This document shows positions 8,784 through 12,827 of a stretch of DNA of 12,827 nt, piece after piece. Location of the stretch: NCBI GenBank assembly GCA_003139735.1, contig PLGA01000463.1, positions 5,265-18,091 on the forward strand. The letters run 5' to 3'. The stretch's first letter is position 1; every line of letters starts with the position of its first letter. Under the pieces are notes generated by a model. The model was given only the letters and a program-made list of their open reading frames with translations. It had not been told where the DNA came from and searched no databases. Made by a program: the position numbers and the translations under genes. This DNA is from Bryobacterales bacterium (GTDB taxonomy: Bacteria; Acidobacteriota; Terriglobia; Bryobacterales; Bryobacteraceae).

Positions 8784-8806
8784 TTGCGGACCTAAGCCGT
8801 CGTAAT

Positions 8807-8846
8807 CCCCAAAACGGTTATTCGACAAACGGGTCCGGTTTTGGGG
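8807..8846. repeat. Short inverted repeat CCCCAAAAC/GTTTTGGGG upstream of the TIGR03435 gene
   Basis: CCCCAAAAC at 8807-8815 is reverse-complemented by GTTTTGGGG at 8838-8846, with a 22-base loop. The right arm ends two bases before the TATAAT box and the loop contains the likely -35 region, so it is placed like an operator. It could also be a second hairpin after the nuo operon. No regulator can be named from the sequence. Confidence 0.55.
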
Positions 8847-8853
8847 GTATAAT
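8821..8853 (+). promoter_or_regulatory. Probable sigma-70 promoter of the TIGR03435 gene
   Basis: A perfect -10 box TATAAT lies at 8848-8853. The best -35 candidate, TTCGAC at 8821-8826, is weak and 21 bases away, which is longer than ideal. The predicted transcript starts near 8860, leaving a leader of about 15 bases that contains the GGAGG ribosome site at 8864-8868. Confidence 0.6.
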
Positions 8854-8874
8854 CGCTGTGACCGGAGGCGTTTC

Positions 8875-9666
8875 ATGCGCGTGTTCAGGGTTTGTATTAG
8901 CTTGGCCGCTCTCTTGGCTGTGTTTGGAGGCAACTCCGTTTGCCGCGCGCAGTCCCCTGCCGCGCCTTCCACGGCTCCAGCGTTTGAAGTGGCGTCGGTT
9001 AAAGTGACGCCTTTCCCGGCGGACGGGCGTTTCATGGTCGGGTCCCGTTTCAGCGCAAGCGGGTACGATGGAATGTACATCACAATGCGGCAGTGCATTC
9101 AGGCCGCATACGACGTACGCCCCGACTGGATTATAGGGCCTGCCTGGATTACCTCGGCGAGGTATTCCATCAACGCCAAGGCTTCGGCTGCGGCGCCACA
9201 GAGCGCCCTAAGGCTCATGCTCCAACGCCTACTGGCAGAAAGATTCGGCTTAAAGGTCCACACGGAACTACAAGAGCAGCCGGTCTACGCTTTGGTCGCG
9301 GGGAAGAACGGGATCAAGCTCAAACCAGTGGAATACGACGGCGCCGATAGAGATTCTGGTTTCCACCCGGTGAACATGGGCCTGGAGGTCAAACACACGT
9401 CCATGGCGGTGCTTGCGAAGACCATGTCGTCGGCGCCGTTCCTGGACCGGCCGGTTATCGACATGACTGGAGTAGAAGGTCTCTTTGATTTCACTCTTCG
9501 TTATGCCACCAGAGGTTTCTTCCCGGTGCTCGATCCGCCGGAGGACGCCGCCCAACCAAGCATCTTTCTAGCCTTTCAGGATATCGGGCTGAAACTGGAG
9601 CCTCGCAAAGCGCCGGTCGAATGCATCGTCATCGACCAAGCGATGCAGGTTCCGACTGAAAACTGA
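8875..9666 (+). CDS. TIGR03435 family secreted protein of unknown function
   Basis: The 263-residue product starts with a signal peptide (MRVFRVCISLAALLAVFGG, likely cut near AQ at 25-26), so it is probably exported to the periplasm or beyond. The mature part has the pattern of the TIGR03435 family, which is greatly expanded in Solibacter-type Acidobacteria: FEVASVK at 37-43, GPAWITSARYSINAKA at 88-103, LRLMLQRLLAERFGLKVHTE at 112-131, PVYALVAGKNGIKLKP, LDRPVIDMTGVEGLFDFTLR at 190-209, and the end motif APVECIVIDQAMQVPTEN. All motifs are present in order, so it is full length. No biochemical role is established for the family that I know of. The start has GGAGG six bases upstream and its own promoter. 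Its stop faces the feoB stop across 18 bases. The base composition is less GC-rich than the nuo genes. Confidence 0.88.
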   Translation: MRVFRVCISLAALLAVFGGNSVCRAQSPAAPSTAPAFEVASVKVTPFPADGRFMVGSRFSASGYDGMYITMRQCIQAAYDVRPDWIIGPAWITSARYSINAKASAAAPQSALRLMLQRLLAERFGLKVHTELQEQPVYALVAGKNGIKLKPVEYDGADRDSGFHPVNMGLEVKHTSMAVLAKTMSSAPFLDRPVIDMTGVEGLFDFTLRYATRGFFPVLDPPEDAAQPSIFLAFQDIGLKLEPRKAPVECIVIDQAMQVPTEN

Positions 9667-9684
9667 GCGCGCCGCGTCTTCCGT

Positions 9685-11580
9685 TTACCGGATCAGATGC
9701 GCCGCCAGGAAAGCCCCGGAATAGGCCAGCACGCTCATATATCCGAACTGAAGCGCCGGCCACTTCCAGCCGCCAGTTTCGCGCCGCACCACGGCAATCG
9801 TGGAAACGCACTGCATGGCGAACGCGAAAAAGATCAGCAAAGCCACCGCGCCGCCAGGCGTCAGGTCGTGGTGGATGGCGGTCTCCAAGTCGCCCGAGTG
9901 GGTCTCCGGGTCCATGCCGTAAATCGCCCCCAGCGTCCCGATGATGGTCTCGCGCGCCGCTAGCGACGTGATCAGCCCCACTCCAATCTTCCAGTTGAAG
10001 CCCAGCGGCTTGATAGCCGGTTCGATGGCGTGCCCAATCTGCCCCGCGAAGCTGTGCTCTATCGCCGGCGCGCGCCCGCCCTGCGTCGGCACGTGCGCCA
10101 TGACCCACAAGATCACCATGACCAGCAGAATCACCGTGCCCGCGCGGCGTAGAAAAACCTTCGAGCGGTCCAGCAGCCGCAGGCCGAGCGATTGCACCGT
10201 CGGCCACCGGTAAGACGGCATCTCCAGCAGGAACTGCGTGCTGCCACTCTTCAGGATGGAAGACTTCAGCGCTTTTGCCGTGGCCACCGCCGCCAGGAAT
10301 CCGAGCGCGTACAGGCCCAGCAGCGCCGCGGCGCGCGAACTGAACACGCCCAACAGCCGGCGCTCGGGAAGGAACGCGGCGATGATCAACGTGTAAACTT
10401 GCAGGCGCGCCGGGCAGGTCATGAACGGCGCGATCAGAATGGTCGCGGTGCGGTCACGCTTGTTCTCGATGGTGCGCGTCGACAATATGGCCGGCACCGC
10501 GCAGGCATGAGCCGAAAGCAGCGGGATGAATGACTTGCCCTGCAGCCCTACCCTAGCCATGGTGCGGTCGGCAATCAACGCCGCGCGCGCCAGATAGCCG
10601 GAATCCTCCAGGATGCCGATAAACAGAAACAGCAGCAACACCTGCGGCAGAAAGACCACCACCGACCCTACGCCCTTCCATACCCCGTCGATCAGCAGCG
10701 AGCGGAAGGCCGAAGGCGGCAGCGTGGCCGTAATCCAAGCCCCGGAAACGTCGAACAGCCAGCGCACGCCGTTCATCAGCGGGACCGCCGCTGTGAACAG
10801 GGTCTGGAAGACCGCCAGCACCACCAGCGCGAACACCAGCGGGCCGGCCACCGGGTGCAGAAAAACCGAATCCAGGCGGCGCGTCCACTGGGGCGGCGCG
10901 GGCGGCTGGTAGCGCGCTTGCCGGCCCACGCGCCCCGCCCATTCGCGGCACTTGGGCACGTCCTGCAGGACCGGCAACTCCATCGGCGTCGGTTTGGCGA
11001 GAGCCCCCGCCATGAAATCGAACACCTCATCGATGCCTTCGCCCCGCCGTGCGCTCACCAGGGCCACCGGCGCGCCCAGTTGCGCCGAAAGCGCCTCCCG
11101 GTCCACATGGCCAGCGCGGTTGCGCAAGTCGTCGGCCATGTTCAGGACGATCAACGTGGGGACTCCCAGCGACAGGATCGGCGCCGCCAGCATCAGGTGG
11201 CGCGCCAGATTCGTCGAATCGAGCACCAGCAGGATCGCTTCGGGCTTGGGCGTGTCCGCCCGTTTGCCGGTGAGAACGTCGTAGGCCACCTGTTCGTCTT
11301 CCGAGCGCGGCGACATGCTGTAGATTCCCGGCAGGTCGATGACGCGGACTGCGCGGCCATCCGGCAGCTCGGCTACGCCCGTATGCTGTTCCACGGTTAC
11401 GCCGGGGAAGTTGGCTACCTTCTGGCGCAGGCCCGTGAGACGATTGAATAGAGTGGACTTGCCGGAGTTCGGCGGGCCGACTAACGCAATGGTTTTGGGG
11501 GGCGCGCTCCGCGTGGCCGCGGGGCGGGGCAATTCAAGGACGGAGGTCTCGCAGCCGTGGCAACTGCCGCAAACGCTCAC
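9685..11580 (-). CDS. feoB: FeoB ferrous iron transporter
   Basis: FeoB imports Fe(II) across the inner membrane and has an N-terminal G domain. The 631-residue product shows G1 GPPNSGKST at 35-43, the G2 threonine in FPGVTVEQHTG near 62, G3 DLPGIYS at 82-88, G4 NMAD at 147-150 and G5 SARRGEG at 176-182. A helical spacer leads to membrane segments from about residue 245 with the two Gate-type regions: LEDSGYLARAALIADRTM, GKSFIPLLSAHACAVPAILS, TRTIENKRDRTATILIAPFM and TCPARLQVYTL. The second half carries GLITSLAARETIIGTLGAIY. The usual GFGC of gate 1 reads AHAC here. The N-terminus has a CxxCxxC cluster (C4, C7, C10). It is shorter than the 773 residues of E. coli FeoB. The start is GTG, overlapping the feoA stop (GTGA), with GAGG five bases upstream. 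Confidence 0.95.
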   Translation of the reverse strand: MSVCGSCHGCETSVLELPRPAATRSAPPKTIALVGPPNSGKSTLFNRLTGLRQKVANFPGVTVEQHTGVAELPDGRAVRVIDLPGIYSMSPRSEDEQVAYDVLTGKRADTPKPEAILLVLDSTNLARHLMLAAPILSLGVPTLIVLNMADDLRNRAGHVDREALSAQLGAPVALVSARRGEGIDEVFDFMAGALAKPTPMELPVLQDVPKCREWAGRVGRQARYQPPAPPQWTRRLDSVFLHPVAGPLVFALVVLAVFQTLFTAAVPLMNGVRWLFDVSGAWITATLPPSAFRSLLIDGVWKGVGSVVVFLPQVLLLFLFIGILEDSGYLARAALIADRTMARVGLQGKSFIPLLSAHACAVPAILSTRTIENKRDRTATILIAPFMTCPARLQVYTLIIAAFLPERRLLGVFSSRAAALLGLYALGFLAAVATAKALKSSILKSGSTQFLLEMPSYRWPTVQSLGLRLLDRSKVFLRRAGTVILLVMVILWVMAHVPTQGGRAPAIEHSFAGQIGHAIEPAIKPLGFNWKIGVGLITSLAARETIIGTLGAIYGMDPETHSGDLETAIHHDLTPGGAVALLIFFAFAMQCVSTIAVVRRETGGWKWPALQFGYMSVLAYSGAFLAAHLIR

Positions 11581-11879
11581 CGGATCCTCGCGCCCGCCGC
11601 GCGCCGGGTCCCCTTATCCGGCCGCGTCTTCAGAAGCCTCGCGGTCTCACGGCGCAAGGCGATTTCCGATCCATCCACCTGGAACACGCGGGGGTCGCCG
11701 CCGGGAGCGCTGAACCCCGCGGTGATGCGCGCGCCAGGCAGAAATCCCAGTTCCATCAGGCGGCGGGCTTCGTCGCCGGGCAGGTCGATCCGGTCCAGAA
11801 TGGCGGCGTCGCCCCGGCGCAGATCGAGCAGCGTCGAGGGGGCGCCGTCCGGTTCGTTGTTGCCACTCAGTTGCAACAT
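11577..11879 (-). CDS. feoA: FeoA family protein
   Basis: FeoA is a small cytoplasmic SH3-like protein needed for FeoB-driven Fe(II) uptake, probably by contacting FeoB. The 100-residue product carries the family core: LLDLRRGDAAILDRIDLPGD at 17-36, RRLMELGFLPGARITAGFSA at 39-58, then GDPRVFQVDGSEIALRRETA. It ends with a basic tail absent from short FeoA proteins. I chose ATG at 11879 because the homology starts soon after and because a TTGACA/CATACT promoter places transcription start at this ATG; the frame stays open upstream to 12023 but that stretch runs through the promoter and shows no family similarity. No ribosome binding site is visible, consistent with a leaderless message. Its TGA overlaps the feoB GTG by four bases, so the two form an operon. 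Confidence 0.92.
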   Translation of the reverse strand: MLQLSGNNEPDGAPSTLLDLRRGDAAILDRIDLPGDEARRLMELGFLPGARITAGFSAPGGDPRVFQVDGSEIALRRETARLLKTRPDKGTRRAAGARIR

Positions 11880-11885
11880 AGTTTC

Positions 11886-11914
11886 AGTATGCGAAAGTCC
11901 GAAATGATTGTCAA
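11886..11914 (-). promoter_or_regulatory. feoAB promoter with leaderless start; possible degenerate Fur site
   Basis: Reading the minus strand, TTGACA at 11914-11909 is a perfect -35 box, followed after exactly 17 bases by CATACT at 11891-11886 as the -10. Transcription would begin about seven bases on, at or next to the A of the feoA ATG (11879). The stretch TGACAATCATTTCGG (11913-11899), overlapping the -35, matches the first half of the Fur consensus TGATAATNATTATCA well but the second half poorly, so iron control by Fur is possible but unproven. Confidence 0.68.
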
Positions 11915-11997
11915 GAGGCCCCCGCCGAAGGCTGCGAATTCCCCCACCGGCGCAAGCGGGTCCGCCTGCAAACGCTCTATACGATAAGGATACCAGA

Positions 11998-12444
11998 ATG
12001 CCCGACCCCTTCACCGTCCGCAAACTGCGTTGGAGGGACCTCGACCGCGTCCTCGAAATCGAGCGCGCCAGTTTCGGCGCCGACGCCTATGATCGCAAGC
12101 TGTTTGCAGATTGTCTCCGCGCCGGCGAGGATCTATTTCTCGCCGTGGAGCGCGGCCGGATAGTCTGGGGGTATCTGATGGGGTGCGCGCGGGGGAAACG
12201 GGCGGAATTGGTCTCCATCGCCGTGGATCCGGCGGCGCGCGGCGAAGGAGCCGCTTCCGCCCTGATGGAGAGCGCCCTGCGGCGGTGGAAGCGTCGCCGC
12301 ATCGACCGCCTTTCCCTCATGGTCAAGACGGCCAATCGCCAAGCCGAGACATGTTATCTGAAGTACGGATTTCGCAGGGTGCGCCGCGTGCGCCGCTATT
12401 ACGAGGACGGCTCGGATGGCTGGCTGATGGCGCGGAACATGTAA
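11998..12444 (+). CDS. GNAT family N-acetyltransferase, RimI-like
   Basis: The 148-residue product is a single GNAT domain that transfers acetyl from acetyl-CoA. Motif A, which binds the CoA pyrophosphate, is AELVSIAVDPAARGEGAASA at about 69-88 with the R-x-x-G-x-A turn. The C-terminal part (KTANRQAETCYLKYGFRRV, then RRYYEDGSDGWLMARNM) has the layout of RimI, the acetylase of ribosomal protein S18. Tyr120 matches the catalytic Tyr115 of RimI, but the position of Glu103 is Met108, so the canonical RimI base is missing and the substrate may differ. The start at 11998 has AAGGA at 11986-11990, seven bases upstream; an upstream TTG at 11908 lies in the feo promoter region and is unlikely. It is divergent from feoAB and 42 bases before the next gene, possibly in one operon with it. 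Confidence 0.85.
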   Translation: MPDPFTVRKLRWRDLDRVLEIERASFGADAYDRKLFADCLRAGEDLFLAVERGRIVWGYLMGCARGKRAELVSIAVDPAARGEGAASALMESALRRWKRRRIDRLSLMVKTANRQAETCYLKYGFRRVRRVRRYYEDGSDGWLMARNM

Positions 12445-12486
12445 TACCTCGCCCCTCGGCGCCGGCCCCTGCTACGCTGGTGAGAG

Positions 12487-12827
12487 ATGCCTGAACCCGA
12501 GGGGACTCTCGACCTTCAAGGCCTTCAAAGTTCCCTGTTCTTCGAAACGCCGGAGGAGACTTACACGCGCGTGTTCCGCGAGTTGAAGCCGCGCACGGCT
12601 GTACCCCAGTTGCAGGTGGAATTCTGCCGCTTCGCCAACGCGGACAGCTTCATCCGTCTGGAAAACGGGAAGCTGTGCGTGCGCATTTCCGATCTGCTGG
12701 AGGGCGCGCCCGCGCCGGTAGTGGAGGCGCTGGCGCACATTCTGCTGCGCAAACTCTACCGGAAGCCCATTCCCCGCATGTATTCCCACCGCTACCGGCT
12801 GTACCTGAACCGGCGCGATGTGAGGCG
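12487..12827 (+). CDS. Probable SprT-like/M48-type zinc metallopeptidase family protein (N-terminal part only)
   Basis: The frame opens at ATG 12487 and runs off the window, giving 113 complete codons. It reads MPEPEGTLDLQGLQSSLFFE, then TPEETYTRVFRELK, then a predicted small beta-rich region (LQVEFCRFANADSFIRLENG, KLCVRISDLLEGAPAPVVEA) and LAHILLRKLYRKPIPRMYSH followed by RYRLYLNRRDVRR. I recall this arrangement from Acidobacterial proteins annotated as SprT-like or M48-like, in which a zinc-binding HExxH follows later; that part is beyond the edge, so no catalytic motif can be checked. There is no signal peptide, so it is likely cytoplasmic. The ribosome site is weak: GGTGAG sits only two bases before the ATG. 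Coding is supported by the long open frame with the GC-rich third positions seen in neighbouring genes. Confidence 0.62.
   Translation, partial: MPEPEGTLDLQGLQSSLFFETPEETYTRVFRELKPRTAVPQLQVEFCRFANADSFIRLENGKLCVRISDLLEGAPAPVVEALAHILLRKLYRKPIPRMYSHRYRLYLNRRDVR

Noticed and set aside
8702..8790. 27-bp inverted repeat as an intrinsic terminator of the nuo operon
   Set aside because: The stem is far longer than usual, the loop is 28 bases and no T run follows on either strand; a terminator role remains possible but is not supported.
9697..11713. Several + strand frames opposite feoB and feoA, up to 198 residues
   Set aside because: They are antisense shadows of clear FeoB and FeoA sequence, without hydrophobic or motif structure.
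11908..11997. TTG start for the acetyltransferase at 11908
   Set aside because: The added 30 residues are low-complexity Pro/Arg and lie in the feo promoter region; ATG 11998 has AAGGA at a good distance.
11880..12023. N-terminal extension of FeoA to 12023
   Set aside because: It would pass through the TTGACA/CATACT promoter and the region between the divergent genes and shows no FeoA similarity.

Overview
The window looks like a GC-rich Acidobacteriota chromosome, most likely a Solibacter/Bryobacter-type member. Pointers are a TIGR03435-family protein (a paralogous family expanded in Solibacter-like genomes), hopanoid side-chain genes, and two kinds of interspersed palindromic repeat that I recall from such genomes. 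This assignment rests on gene content read by eye, not on a search.

Layout: (1) 1-1145, the end of a hopanoid cluster on the + strand: the C-terminus of HpnJ, then two small four-helix DMT/SMR-type membrane proteins that overlap translationally. (2) 1142-1729, a chimeric reading frame: a short membrane-anchor N-terminus resembling the start of the hopanoid glycosyltransferase HpnI runs in frame through a 7-bp GC-rich tandem repeat into the C-terminal piece of NuoG. The rest of both genes is missing. (3) 1729-8657, the membrane arm of respiratory complex I, nuoH-J-K-L-M-N, tightly packed with 1 to 11 bp overlaps or gaps of 1 bp or less and no nuoI between H and J. A palindromic repeat element sits in the 3' end of nuoM and adds about 30 residues to that protein. 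(4) 8658-8874, an intergenic stretch with a perfect 27-bp inverted repeat, a second smaller inverted repeat and a TATAAT promoter for (5) a secreted TIGR03435 protein. (6) Minus strand, 9685-11879: feoA-feoB, a ferrous iron uptake operon with a strong TTGACA promoter that appears to start transcription on the feoA ATG itself (leaderless). (7) Divergent + strand: a RimI-like GNAT acetyltransferase and the start of a probable SprT-like protein running off the window.

How the parts work together: NuoH and NuoJ-N form the proton-pumping membrane domain of NADH:quinone oxidoreductase. The key glutamates and lysines of the antiporter-like subunits are all present, so these genes look functional. 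The peripheral-arm genes (A-F, most of G, and I) are not here and must lie elsewhere if the complex is made. The hopanoid genes and the nuo genes are now co-directional and without a visible promoter between them, so the rearranged 5' end may place the nuo genes under hopanoid-cluster transcription, unless the junction is an assembly error at the repeat. FeoAB could supply iron for the Fe-S clusters of such a complex, but nothing in the sequence links the two.

I saw no tRNA, rRNA, CRISPR array, transposase or phage gene. The most interesting signals are the hpnI/nuoG chimera, the repeat element captured by nuoM, the leaderless feoA promoter, and the asymmetric SMR pair.
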